This document shows positions 33,759 to 41,783 of a stretch of 64,000 nt of DNA, one piece after another (the stretch's first letter is position 1; every line of letters starts with the position of its first letter). A program made the position numbers and the translations under genes. Source of the stretch: a bacterium (GTDB lineage Bacteria > SAR324 > XYD2-FULL-50-16); contig JAHJTV010000078.1 in the NCBI GenBank assembly GCA_018829445.1, forward strand, positions 1 to 64,000, read 5' to 3'. The notes under the pieces are model-generated. The model was given only the letters and a program-made list of their open reading frames with translations, ran no database searches and had not been told where the DNA came from.

Positions 33759-34177
33759 TTGGCCTCTCCCCATTGATCCAAAAATTCCTGTTGATTAAGG
33801 GTTGGGTTTTGGCAAACAGCCTCCCATAAGTCCCTGGACTTTAAAGCCTGATCAAAACACCGTCCACACTCTATGATGATTTCCGCAAAGTGTTCACAGC
33901 CCTTTCTACCAATCTCCCGCATCACGCTTGTATCCCACCCTTCTTCACGCAGGGATAATCCGACCGCTGTCTGCAAAACCGGAACAGCTTGCGGACAGAC
34001 ATCATTGGTGTATCGTTTCATATTCCCGGAAACCTTGATAATCCGGCCCTTTTTAATGGACACATCCATTTGAACTTCCATTCCGTAAATATGATCCTCC
34101 TGGATGCCGTTAAAACGGATAATGTCTTCCTCAACAAATTCAGCTCCTATCAGCTGGCTTCTATTAAATGTGATCAT
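33755..34177 (-). CDS. DUF2889-family protein
   Basis: 140 residues. DUF2889 is a family of unknown function. The diagnostic C-terminal region is clear: GNMKRYTNDVCPQAVPVLQTAVG followed by IGRKGCEHFAEIIIECGRCFDQA, which contains three conserved cysteines and a histidine that could bind a metal. It lies 10 bp after a second DUF2889-like gene and overlaps the PHP gene by four bases. A strong AAAGGAGG ribosome binding site precedes the ATG. The tight coupling to PHP and the nearby enoyl-CoA hydratase is unexplained. Confidence 0.75.
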   Translation of the reverse strand: MITFNRSQLIGAEFVEEDIIRFNGIQEDHIYGMEVQMDVSIKKGRIIKVSGNMKRYTNDVCPQAVPVLQTAVGLSLREEGWDTSVMREIGRKGCEHFAEIIIECGRCFDQALKSRDLWEAVCQNPTLNQQEFLDQWGEAK

Positions 34178-34187
34178 TCTGCCTCCT

Positions 34188-34679
34188 TTACAATTCCAGA
34201 CCTTGCATTATGGGACTATCATCCTGAAAAGAAATACAACTTCTGACCAATCTCGGGTTAGACTTTAACATGCCTTGCAGCGCTGCCAACTTTTGCTCCG
34301 AGTCGGTCAGTGACTCCAATATTTGAATCCCTGGTCTTGTAAAATGTAAAATAACGGCATTGGCCGATTCCAAAACGGCATCCACCAGCAAGGAACAGCC
34401 ATCTTCTCCTCCCAAAACGCCCTTAACAATCTTTCTCAAACCGGACCCGACCGAAATGCCCTCCACCATTTTGATTTTTTCAGCCGCATTAACACACCCC
34501 TTCGGCGGAAACCGACCCACTGAGGCATCGGCTTCTATGATTTCCATCTCCGGTATCTGTACTTTCAGCTGCACGTCCAATTTTAGAAGATCATCCGTCA
34601 AACGCCAGGAAACGAACAATTCCGTCGGCGATAACGGTTCAACTTCAACAACTTTATTCCTGAAAAACTTGATTGTCAT
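34188..34679 (-). CDS. Divergent DUF2889-like protein
   Basis: 163 residues. The layout mirrors the next gene: an N-terminal beta region (VSWRLTDDLLKLDVQLKVQIPEMEI), the block ASVGRFPPKGCVNAAEKI and then GVLGGEDGCSLLVDAVLESANAVILHF, corresponding to the conserved Cys block and GC-x-x-L of DUF2889. Similarity is weaker than in the other two copies. AAAGGAGGG precedes the start. Position just upstream of a clear DUF2889 gene suggests a heteromeric pair. Function unknown. Confidence 0.6.
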   Translation of the reverse strand: MTIKFFRNKVVEVEPLSPTELFVSWRLTDDLLKLDVQLKVQIPEMEIIEADASVGRFPPKGCVNAAEKIKMVEGISVGSGLRKIVKGVLGGEDGCSLLVDAVLESANAVILHFTRPGIQILESLTDSEQKLAALQGMLKSNPRLVRSCISFQDDSPIMQGLEL

Positions 34680-34749
34680 TCTGGTTCCCTCCTTTCGCAG
34701 TTTTCCTTCCTGGTTAACACACCAAGCTCCTCCCTAATTGACAGAGCTT

Positions 34750-34792
34750 TTTAAAAAATCAATGATCAGATTTTAGTCCTAATCATTGATTT
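34750..34792 (-). terminator. Intrinsic terminator overlapping the hydratase stop codon
   Basis: On the minus strand AAATCAATGAT (plus 34782-34792) pairs with ATCATTGATTT (plus 34756-34766). The stem is perfect over 11 bp and is followed by further T residues. The stem starts within the stop codon of the enoyl-CoA hydratase-like gene at 34791. It separates that gene from the downstream DUF2889 genes, which have their own ribosome binding sites. Confidence 0.75.
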
Positions 34793-35585
34793 ATCTTCCC
34801 TTAAATTCGGGTTTCCGCTTTTCAAAAAAAGCAGCCTGTCCCTCTTTCAGATCCTCGCTTAAAAAAGAGTTAACTGCAATCTCTTCGGCTTCCATCAATG
34901 CTTCTTGGCTCATAATAGTCGCGTTGCTGATCAATTCCAGAACCCGCTTGGTTCCTTTAAGTGACAAAGGAGCATTTTCAGAGATCTCCCTGGCCATTTC
35001 GCTGGTGAATGTTTCCAGTTCAGTCCTGGGGATCATATAGTTCAGATAGCCAATCTCTTTTAAGAATGGAGCCTGGTAGTGACGACCGGTAAAAAACAGC
35101 TCTTTGGTTCGTGAAAGCCCAACCGCCCGGATAAAGCGTTTTAAACCGGAGGCCGAATAGACCACACCCAGTTTGGCCGGAACCATACCAATCCTGATAT
35201 CATCAGCACCAATACGTATGTCACAGGAAACAGCCAGATCACAGCCTCCGCCAAATGCATACCCGTTCAACATCGCAATCACCGGATAGGGGAAACTGAC
35301 AATAGCTTTCATTGCCTCTTCAAATGGATTGATTCCCTCTCCGTTATCCGTGTCACTACTCCCGGTTGGTAGAAGGTTTAGATCATATCCAGCACAAAAA
35401 GCCTTGTCTCCTGACCCCCTGATCACAATAGTGCGAATGTAATCATCCTTTGCCAGCTGTTCCAGGGTAGACGTTAATAGTTTTAGTAACTCGGGAGATA
35501 GTGAATTTCTCTTCTCAGGCCGGTTTAACACTAATGTACAAACCCGACCATCAGTCTGCACTAGTAATAGATCATTCTGCATCAT
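34791..35585 (-). CDS. Enoyl-CoA hydratase/isomerase-family protein, altered active site
   Basis: 264 residues, crotonase fold. FCAGYDLNLL is the oxyanion loop, and NGYAFGGGCDLAVSCDIRIGADDIRIGM the second half of the active-site core. The first catalytic glutamate of hydratases is Asp here (GGGCDLA), and the PE motif reads VPAKLGVVYSASG, so the second glutamate is missing. Hydration is therefore unlikely; isomerase, decarboxylase or thioesterase activity is possible. The end KRKPEFKGR is typical of CoA-binding crotonases. The start overlaps the preceding small exported protein gene by 14 bp. Confidence 0.8.
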   Translation of the reverse strand: MMQNDLLLVQTDGRVCTLVLNRPEKRNSLSPELLKLLTSTLEQLAKDDYIRTIVIRGSGDKAFCAGYDLNLLPTGSSDTDNGEGINPFEEAMKAIVSFPYPVIAMLNGYAFGGGCDLAVSCDIRIGADDIRIGMVPAKLGVVYSASGLKRFIRAVGLSRTKELFFTGRHYQAPFLKEIGYLNYMIPRTELETFTSEMAREISENAPLSLKGTKRVLELISNATIMSQEALMEAEEIAVNSFLSEDLKEGQAAFFEKRKPEFKGR

Positions 35586-35922
35586 GCAATCCTAGTTGTT
35601 TTTTCCGATCCTCAATTCTCCCCCGGGAATCCGGTGCTTCACAAAGTCCACATATAATCCGAACCGCTCCCATCATCCCGGCGCACCACTTTTCCTTGGC
35701 AATAGCCGATGGTAAGTGCATGATTCCACTGTAAGGTTTGCTCAGTATCTGGAAGCGCTCCCCACTGAGCTCCTTAATCGCTATTCTTGCTCCTCTTCCT
35801 GCAGATCCACAGCTAAAATTACGATAGCCCCTTGTATCTATGTACATAAGCTCAATCGCATCGACAAGAGAGGGAGTGGCGACCAATGTGAATATCAGGA
35901 CAACTCCGATCCATTTCTTCAT
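35572..35922 (-). CDS. Small exported protein of unknown function
   Basis: 116 residues beginning with a clear signal peptide (MKKWIGVVLIFTLVATPSLVDA). The mature part has four cysteines (in FSCGSAG, KEKWCAGMM and ICGLCEAP) and no family I recognise. Its 3' end overlaps the enoyl-CoA hydratase-like gene by 14 bp, so the two are probably co-transcribed. Coding status is supported by the signal peptide and the overlap, but not by a strong ribosome binding site. Confidence 0.6.
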   Translation of the reverse strand: MKKWIGVVLIFTLVATPSLVDAIELMYIDTRGYRNFSCGSAGRGARIAIKELSGERFQILSKPYSGIMHLPSAIAKEKWCAGMMGAVRIICGLCEAPDSRGRIEDRKKQLGLHDAE

Positions 35923-36609
35923 GGCAGACCTATAAGTTCATTTTGAAAGATTATCCATTTCCTGAAAACCCGGGGAACCTAATGTTAAGTCATTGAAACA
36001 AGGGATTTTACACCATTGTTGCCTTGCGGATTATAACTATCATATCAACCTTAGGCAATACGGAATATTCCAAACTACCTCAAGTGATGAACCTTACAAC
36101 CTGTTTTTATTATATAATTTAATTAAATATTTTACACCCACCCTGAACCTCGAATACGACAAACCCGGTGAACTTTAAACCCTTTTTTGAAAAAAAAACG
36201 CATTTGTCAAGATGGGGGGATCCAACACAGGGTATATTTGTTCTACGCTGCAAACCATTGACCAGTTTGGATTCATGGGGCGAATCTGATTTTCGGTTAA
36301 GCCCGATGTTATATGAGGCAAGCTATTATCCTATTGAACGCCTTCAGCGTTCTTTTAGCGGAGGGTGATTGAATACCCAGGGTGGCGTTCGCAAGCTCCC
36401 TGACCCTGGGCTATCGATCTGTATCCCCTTTCGGGGAATGCTGTCCAGAGAAAACACCCCAACGGGGTTAAATATTCACAGCCTGGGGTCAGCGAACTTG
36501 TGAGTTCCCCCCCAATTATCAGAACCCTGAAGGAGTTCCATCAGCTCTTTTGAGCCATAGAACAAATTTACCCAGGGATTCAACACCGTAAATGCTTGTT
36601 TAAGAGCGT
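35923..36609. other. Gene-free region with a cluster of structured repeats
   Basis: About 690 bp. The left part (35923-36330) is AT-rich with no credible gene. The right part (36336-36621) is a chain of short hairpins, listed separately. The minus-strand promoter for the small exported protein gene should lie near 35930-36000. Nothing else was recognised. Confidence 0.5.
36336..36467. repeat. Chain of GC-rich hairpins (dispersed-repeat type)
   Basis: Four adjacent inverted repeats occur: GAACGC/GCGTTC (36336-36352), CCCAGGGT/ACCCTGGG (36376-36410), CCCC/GGGG around TTTC (36425-36436), and CCCC/GGGG around AAC (36457-36467). The motif order AACGCC, CCCAGGGT, TTTCGGGG, CCCCAACGGGG is reminiscent of dispersed non-coding repeats known in several phyla; a genome-wide search was not possible. 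Confidence 0.5.
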
Positions 36610-36621
36610 TTATGGTGTTGA
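36582..36621 (-). terminator. Hairpin spanning the GAPDH stop codon
   Basis: CAACACCGTAAATGC (36582-36596) pairs with GCGTTTATGGTGTTG (36607-36621) at 13 of 15 positions. The right arm includes the GAPDH stop codon (36610-36612). No T-run follows on the minus strand. It may act as an mRNA 3'-end structure. Confidence 0.5.
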
Positions 36622-38076
36622 TAATACAGATAATTTGGGGTAAGTATCGATTTTGATACCGGCCATTTGCTCAACAACACGTAACACCTGACAGCTGTAC
36701 CCGAATTCATTGTCGTACCAGACATACAAGACACAACGTTTTTCCTCGACAATTGTCACCTGAGAATCAACAACACAGGCAAACCGGGAACCAACCACAT
36801 CTGTAGAGACAATTTCTAAGGAACTGGTATAGTCAATCTGCTCCTGCATTTCCGAATGAAGAGCTTTCTGTCTCAGATACTCATTTAACTCATCTTTGGT
36901 CGTAGCAGTTTTAAAATTCAGGCTTAAAATTGCCATGGAGACGTTAGGCGTGGGAACCCTGATTGCATGTGCGGTCAGCTTTCCCTTCAATTCAGGAATC
37001 GCCTTGACAACAGCTTTAGCCGCACCTGTATTGGTTAAAACCATATTTAGCGGGCCACTACGCCCTCTGCGATCGCCCTTGTGAAAGTTATCCAGCAGAT
37101 TCTGATCATTGGTGTAGGCATGAATTGTTTCCAGATGGCCGTTTTCAATACCAAATTTATCATTAACAGCTTTCAACACGGGAACGATTGCATTTGTTGT
37201 ACAACTGGCCGCAGACAGTATTCTGTCTTCGGGTAGAATTTCACCGCTATTGATGCCATGAACGATATTCTTGATATTGCCTTTCCCGGGAGCCGTCAGT
37301 AAAACCTTGCCAACTCCTTTGGATTCCAGGTGCCTGCCAAGCCCTTCCTCATCCCGCCAAACCCCGGTATTATCAATAATAATGGCATTCTTGATCCCAT
37401 ACTGTTCATAATCGATCGAATGGGGCGAATCAGCATAAATTAGATTAATATAATTTCCGTTGACAAGCATTGACTGGCTTTCCTCATCAACAGTAATGGA
37501 GCCATTAAACTGTCCATGAACCGAATCAAGCCTTAATAAACTTGCCCTGCGCTCAATATTGTCATTCTCTTTTTTTCTGACCACAATCGCTCTTAATCGC
37601 AGTTTACTGCCTCCACCGGTATTTTCAATGAGCAATCTCGCCATTAACCGTCCGATTCGACCGAATCCGTATAAAACGACATCCTGTGGTCCATTGGGCT
37701 TGACATCCTTTTTGCCGATAACATCTTTGAGTTGCTCCTTAACAAAAGTTACCGGGGTTTGCTGATCCTTAACCGCTCTGTATGCGGTAGTCATGATGCC
37801 AATATCAATTCGAACAGAAGGCAACGGCTGTTCAGCAACGACTTTTAGCAATGGTAAACTTTCCCTGACCCAAATCTCATCCTTCTCTATCAACCTTACA
37901 TAGCGATGAGCTTTAATCAGATCAATCGGTGAACAATTAATGACCGGACGACCATAGATCATGATTATCACGCCTTTGTCTCGATACAGCTTACCAACCA
38001 GATGCAGCATCGTTTCAGCCAATTCCTCTCGTTGAATCCAATCTTTTAACTTATTATCTTTTTCCTGGTTTTCCAT
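36610..38076 (-). CDS. gap: Long-form glyceraldehyde-3-phosphate dehydrogenase
   Basis: 488 residues, with about 130 residues ahead of the usual GAPDH start (VVLYGFGRIGRLMARLL). Known long GAPDHs of similar length occur in several proteobacteria and Bacteroidetes. Catalytic Cys292 is in SAASCTTNAIVP and the base His319 in LETIHAYTND; GPLNMVLTNTGAAKAV, HAIRVPTPNVSM and YVWYDNEFGYS are standard motifs. The N-terminal extension is largely helical without a recognised domain. AGGA precedes the ATG. The enzyme interconverts glyceraldehyde-3-phosphate and 1,3-bisphosphoglycerate; direction (glycolytic or gluconeogenic) is not evident. Confidence 0.9.
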   Translation of the reverse strand: MENQEKDNKLKDWIQREELAETMLHLVGKLYRDKGVIIMIYGRPVINCSPIDLIKAHRYVRLIEKDEIWVRESLPLLKVVAEQPLPSVRIDIGIMTTAYRAVKDQQTPVTFVKEQLKDVIGKKDVKPNGPQDVVLYGFGRIGRLMARLLIENTGGGSKLRLRAIVVRKKENDNIERRASLLRLDSVHGQFNGSITVDEESQSMLVNGNYINLIYADSPHSIDYEQYGIKNAIIIDNTGVWRDEEGLGRHLESKGVGKVLLTAPGKGNIKNIVHGINSGEILPEDRILSAASCTTNAIVPVLKAVNDKFGIENGHLETIHAYTNDQNLLDNFHKGDRRGRSGPLNMVLTNTGAAKAVVKAIPELKGKLTAHAIRVPTPNVSMAILSLNFKTATTKDELNEYLRQKALHSEMQEQIDYTSSLEIVSTDVVGSRFACVVDSQVTIVEEKRCVLYVWYDNEFGYSCQVLRVVEQMAGIKIDTYPKLSVLSTP

Positions 38077-38446
38077 TATAATTCCTGGTTTGGGTAAAAT
38101 TTACTGCCTGATAGTTTTCCTCTTCGGGAAAAACCGGTCAATTCGCAATCACACAAACAGATTGTGTTAAAACATTAATCCGTGAGCTTTGAAATGGATT
38201 CCAGATGAAAGATCGGACCAAGCCTTGTAGGGATTTTACAGGTCTGCAATTCAAGACAATATCACACTCCATAACCTCCACTCACCCGGGAGGTTTACGT
38301 CTGGCAATAATTATCGTCCAAAGCCAATCGAATCATTTTCCGTTTTTTATCCCTCTCAGTCAAGGGTTTCAGTTCCCTCAGGTTAAGCCATAATCGCCCG
38401 GGAAAAGGGAGTCTCATCAATCGATTCCTGTCAGGACAAGATTGTA
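38077..38446. other. Gene-free region between GAPDH and Hsp33 genes
   Basis: About 370 bp. It contains one hairpin, AACCTCC (38273-38279) with GGAGGTT (38289-38295). No credible ORF and no T-run. The minus-strand GAPDH promoter should lie in its left part. Confidence 0.45.
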
Positions 38447-39310
38447 TTATCCGTCAGAGGTTTTTGCAATGGCAACGGAGACTCGCTGTAAATCACTTAT
38501 CTCAAGTAGGTAGTGAGCACCACAAAACTCGCATTTCAAATCAACGGTTTTGCCCTCTTTGATCATTTCACTTATTTGGCTCTGGCCAAGACTCATCATA
38601 CCCGATTCGAATCGTTGCTTTGAACAGGTGCATTCATAAACCACCGGTTTTCCTTCAAAAACTTTCACTGTCTCCGCATGAAAGAGGCGATACAGAATCG
38701 TTTCAAAAGACTCCTCCAGCAATTCCTGATCGGTGATGGTCCTGGCAAGAATAGTAATATGCTCCCAATTTTCAGGGCTGCTTTCTTTTTCATTCCCGGG
38801 GAGTTTCTGTAACAGGAACCCGGCACAAGATTGTTGGTTGACTGCCAGCCATATCTGGGTTGGTAGCTGCTCGGATTGCAAAAAATACAGTTCAATGCAT
38901 TCAGCAAAATTTTCACCCTCCAGAGGGACGATTCCCTGATAGCGCTTCCCCTGTTCGGGTTCGATGGTGATAGCCAGTTGAGCCTTCCCTATTAACTCCT
39001 TAAAATTCTTGCCGGATACCTCCCCTTGCCATTTGGCCGTAGCCCGAAGTTTTTGTTCATGAGTTGATTGTACCAATAGCAGTGAAACCAAGCCCTGCCC
39101 TTGAAGCTGTATAGAAAGCTTGCCTTCAAATTTTAAAGTGGCGGTCAACAGGGTAGCGGTACACATGACTTCTCCCAACAATTTCTTAATCTCGATGGGA
39201 TAGTCAACGTGTCTGGAAACTGATCGATAGCTGTCTGTCAACCGAACAATCTCACCCCTGGAACCACTGCTTTCAATAATGAAACGTTGAAGAAAATCAT
39301 TTTCAGGCAT
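38447..39310 (-). CDS. hslO: Redox-regulated chaperone Hsp33
   Basis: 287 residues, typical Hsp33 length. The N-terminal core (GEIVRLTDSYRSV, LLGEVMCTATLLTATLKFEGKLSIQLQGQG) and the C-terminal redox switch (ECTCSKQRFE and KCEFCGAHY, a Cys-x-Cys plus Cys-x-x-Cys zinc centre) are all present. Hsp33 is activated by oxidation and prevents aggregation in the cytosol. GGAGG precedes the ATG on the minus strand. It stands alone, upstream of gap on the same strand. Confidence 0.93.
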   Translation of the reverse strand: MPENDFLQRFIIESSGSRGEIVRLTDSYRSVSRHVDYPIEIKKLLGEVMCTATLLTATLKFEGKLSIQLQGQGLVSLLLVQSTHEQKLRATAKWQGEVSGKNFKELIGKAQLAITIEPEQGKRYQGIVPLEGENFAECIELYFLQSEQLPTQIWLAVNQQSCAGFLLQKLPGNEKESSPENWEHITILARTITDQELLEESFETILYRLFHAETVKVFEGKPVVYECTCSKQRFESGMMSLGQSQISEMIKEGKTVDLKCEFCGAHYLLEISDLQRVSVAIAKTSDG

Positions 39311-39447
39311 TCAAAATCCTCCACAATTGTTGATATAATAATTCTTAATCTATACTATTAGATGATATTCTTGGTGAGAAACTAGGCAAAATCTTGATCA
39401 TATTCAGCCTTGAGCCAACAAACCGATTGATAAACCCTGGAGAAGTC

Positions 39448-39981
39448 ATGTTTATTGAATTATTACGCAATCGCAGAAGTGTCAGGAAATACCAGGACAA
39501 ACCGGTAGAAAAGGAAAAACTGGACCTGATTGTGGAAGCCATGCTAAGGGCTCCCTCTTCCCGTGGATTCAACCCCTGGGAGTTCATTATCGTTGATGAT
39601 CCAGTTATGCTGGAGAAACTCTCCAGATCAAAATCCCATGGTTCCTCATTTCTAAAAGATGCCCCTTTGGGAATCGTTGTTTGTGCAGATAACACTGTGG
39701 ATACGTGGGTGGAAGACTGTTCCATCGCCGCAACCTTTATTAAACTGACAGCGGAATCCCTGGGATTAAAAAGCTGCTGGATACAAATCCGGGATCGGGA
39801 TCACAGTGATTATAAAAGCGCCCGCGACTATATTGCAGAGCTGCTGGGAGTCCCTTCAAATTTAAATATTGAAGTGATCATCTCAATCGGGTACGCCAAC
39901 GAGGAGAAAGCCGGTCACCCAAAAGAGAAGCTTCAATACGAGAAGGTTAAACACAACGCCTATCAGCAAGATTATGTTTAA
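39448..39981 (+). CDS. Nitroreductase-family flavoprotein
   Basis: 177 residues, FMN-dependent nitroreductase fold. FIELLRNRRSVRKYQDKPVE is the FMN-binding N-terminus (Arg-Arg-Ser-x-Arg). APSSRGFNPWEFIIVDD, DCSIAATFIKLTAESLGLKSCWIQ and the final ISIGYANEEK(A)GHP complete the pattern. It probably reduces quinones or nitro-compounds with NAD(P)H. GGAG precedes ATG 39448; an upstream ATG at 39394 adds 18 residues unlike the family. Monocistronic, followed by repeats. Confidence 0.85.
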   Translation: MFIELLRNRRSVRKYQDKPVEKEKLDLIVEAMLRAPSSRGFNPWEFIIVDDPVMLEKLSRSKSHGSSFLKDAPLGIVVCADNTVDTWVEDCSIAATFIKLTAESLGLKSCWIQIRDRDHSDYKSARDYIAELLGVPSNLNIEVIISIGYANEEKAGHPKEKLQYEKVKHNAYQQDYV

Positions 39982-39998
39982 CGACAGGATCAATTTCC

Positions 39999-40035
39999 AA
40001 ACGGTTGAGCGGCCCAACGTGGCCGACTCTGAATG
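39999..40035 (+). repeat. REP-like repeat, copy A
   Basis: 37 bp, 30 identical to copy B at 40103-40139. The alternating AGCGGCCC and GTGGCCG core is kept, but the palindromes are decayed. Degenerate member of the same family. Confidence 0.6.
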
Positions 40036-40102
40036 CGCACAGGCAGGGATGTTGCCCATAAGCGCTTATTTGAAAATATTTTAGGGGCAGAATTCAGTTT
40101 TT

Positions 40103-40139
40103 AAACGGTAGGGCGGCCCTACGTGGCCGCCTTTGAGTT
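40103..40139 (+). repeat. REP-like repeat, copy B
   Basis: Its inner 31 bp (40104-40134) recur exactly, inverted, at 56094-56124. Two overlapping stems are possible: GTAGGGC/GCCCTAC around one base, and GGCGGCC/GGCCGCC around CTACGT. They share bases, so only one can form at a time. Confidence 0.75.
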
Positions 40140-40352
40140 GTTTCTGGCGAGGAGTCTGTAATCCCGCCCTGCCACAATCCCTGCTTTAAGCAGCATATAC
40201 TTAAAATTAGCGTTTATTGGGTTATAAACCCACTAGAGTTACCTATTGGAAAACGGAAGCGTCACAAGAACACAACCATTATGATTAAAATCCCGGACAT
40301 CAGTCTAACCACCTAAGTCGCACCAACAAAACATTCTCAGTAGGACAAAATT

Positions 40353-40973
40353 ATGATTACCATTGTGGATTATGGAGCAGGAAATATTCGTAGTGTGCAA
40401 CGCGCCTGTAATGAAATCGGAATTGATTCGGTTGTCACCCAGGACCCGGGCACCGTTATCAGTTCCGATCGTGTTATTTTCCCCGGTGTCGGCGCAGCAG
40501 CCAGCGCCATGGAGAATCTTGTAAAAAGCGGTTTGGCTGACGCCCTTAGAGAAACGGTAAAAAAAGGAACCCCGACTCTGGGAATCTGTATTGGTGCCCA
40601 GATTATCCTGGATCGTTCCGAGGAAAGCAATACGACCTGCCTGGGGATTATAGAGGGAACCACGGTTAAGTTCAAACTGAATGATCCCTCGTTTAAGATC
40701 CCCCATATAGGATGGAACAACGTAACAATTACCCAACCACACCCGTTATTGGAAGGAATAGAAGACGGTGACGAGTTTTATTTCGTTCATTCCTATTACC
40801 CCAATCCCAGTAACGAAAACAATATCTACGCCCTTTCGGATCATCAAAAACCGTTCTGCTGTGCCCTTGGGAAAGACAATCTGTTTGCGACACAGTTCCA
40901 CCCGGAGAAAAGCGGGCGCTTCGGACTCAACCTGTTAAATCGTTTTTCCACCTGGGACGGAAATCCAAGTTAA
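40353..40973 (+). CDS. hisH: Imidazole glycerol phosphate synthase, glutaminase subunit
   Basis: 206 residues, class I glutamine amidotransferase. The nucleophile elbow is [11 protein letters not shown] (Cys), and the His-Glu pair is in [10 protein letters not shown]. The start [14 protein letters not shown] and [12 protein letters not shown] are HisH-specific. HisH makes ammonia for HisF in histidine synthesis. GICIGAQ replaces the more common G-[IV]-C-[LV]-G-M-Q, a modest variation. AGGA precedes the ATG. hisF follows after 29 bp; no other his gene is in the window. Confidence 0.85.
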   Translation: MITIVDYGAGNIRSVQRACNEIGIDSVVTQDPGTVISSDRVIFPGVGAAASAMENLVKSGLADALRETVKKGTPTLGICIGAQIILDRSEESNTTCLGIIEGTTVKFKLNDPSFKIPHIGWNNVTITQPHPLLEGIEDGDEFYFVHSYYPNPSNENNIYALSDHQKPFCCALGKDNLFATQFHPEKSGRFGLNLLNRFSTWDGNPS

Positions 40974-41002
40974 AATTCTGTATTATTATTGAGAGACAAA
41001 TC

Positions 41003-41782
41003 ATGTTAAGTAAACGACTCATTGCCTGCTTGGATGTACGTGAAGGAAAACTGGCAAAAAGTGTAAAATTTGTAAACACGAAGGATATCGGTGATCCCGT
41101 TGAGAAAGCCATTGAATATTATAACGACGGCTTGGATGAACTGGTGTTTTACGACATCACCGCTTCCAGCGACAAACGCGATATCATGATCGAAACGGTT
41201 GAAGCGGTTGCGTCCAAAATTTTTATCCCCTTTTCCGTGGGCGGAGGCATTCGCTGTGTGGATGACGCCACCAAACTGAGAATGGCCGGTGCCGAAAAGA
41301 TTAATGTCAACACTGCCGCTGTCAAACGAAAAGAATTGATTTCCGAATGTGCCTATGCCGTGGGAAGCCAGAGCACGATTCTATCCATGGACATCAAACA
41401 GGTGGAAAAATCGGAAAAAATCCCCTCGGGATACGAAATAGTGATTAACGGCGGCAGAACCCCCATGGGAATCGACGCCCTGGAGTGGGCAAAAGAAGGA
41501 GAACGACTGGGAGCCGGAGAACTGGTTGTTAATTCCATCGATGCCGACGGCACCAAAGAGGGATATGAAATCAATCTCACCCGCATGATCGCCGAAGCTG
41601 TCACTATTCCGGTAATTGCATCCGGAGGAGCCGGGAAACCTGAGCATCTCTATCAAGTCCTGACTGAAGGCAAGGCTGATGCAGCCCTGGTAGCTTCCAT
41701 GGTTCATTTTGGGGAATACAGATGCAGTGAACTTAAACAATACCTGCATGATAGAGGGATTAAAATCAGGATGCGGTACTAA
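41003..41782 (+). CDS. hisF: Imidazole glycerol phosphate synthase, cyclase subunit
   Basis: 259 residues, beta/alpha-barrel. Catalytic Asp11 ([17 protein letters not shown]) and the second aspartate in LSMDIKQ are present, as are [40 protein letters not shown] and [15 protein letters not shown]. It converts PRFAR plus ammonia to imidazole glycerol phosphate and AICAR. The strands are close to canonical but several positions differ ([18 protein letters not shown]). A radical SAM gene begins 1 bp after its stop, which suggests a specialised, perhaps non-histidine, role for the pair. Confidence 0.82.
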   Translation: MLSKRLIACLDVREGKLAKSVKFVNTKDIGDPVEKAIEYYNDGLDELVFYDITASSDKRDIMIETVEAVASKIFIPFSVGGGIRCVDDATKLRMAGAEKINVNTAAVKRKELISECAYAVGSQSTILSMDIKQVEKSEKIPSGYEIVINGGRTPMGIDALEWAKEGERLGAGELVVNSIDADGTKEGYEINLTRMIAEAVTIPVIASGGAGKPEHLYQVLTEGKADAALVASMVHFGEYRCSELKQYLHDRGIKIRMRY

Positions 41783-41783
41783 A

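Larger units (their letters stand above)
39982..40352. other. Gene-free region with two REP-like repeats
   Basis: About 370 bp between the nitroreductase and hisH genes. Two related 37-bp direct repeats lie 104 bp apart (39999-40035 and 40103-40139), listed separately. No ORF is convincing. The hisH promoter probably lies in the right third. Confidence 0.5.

Noticed and set aside
36168-36368. 66-codon ORF in the repeat region upstream of GAPDH stop
   Set aside because: Runs into palindromic repeats and lacks a ribosome binding site.
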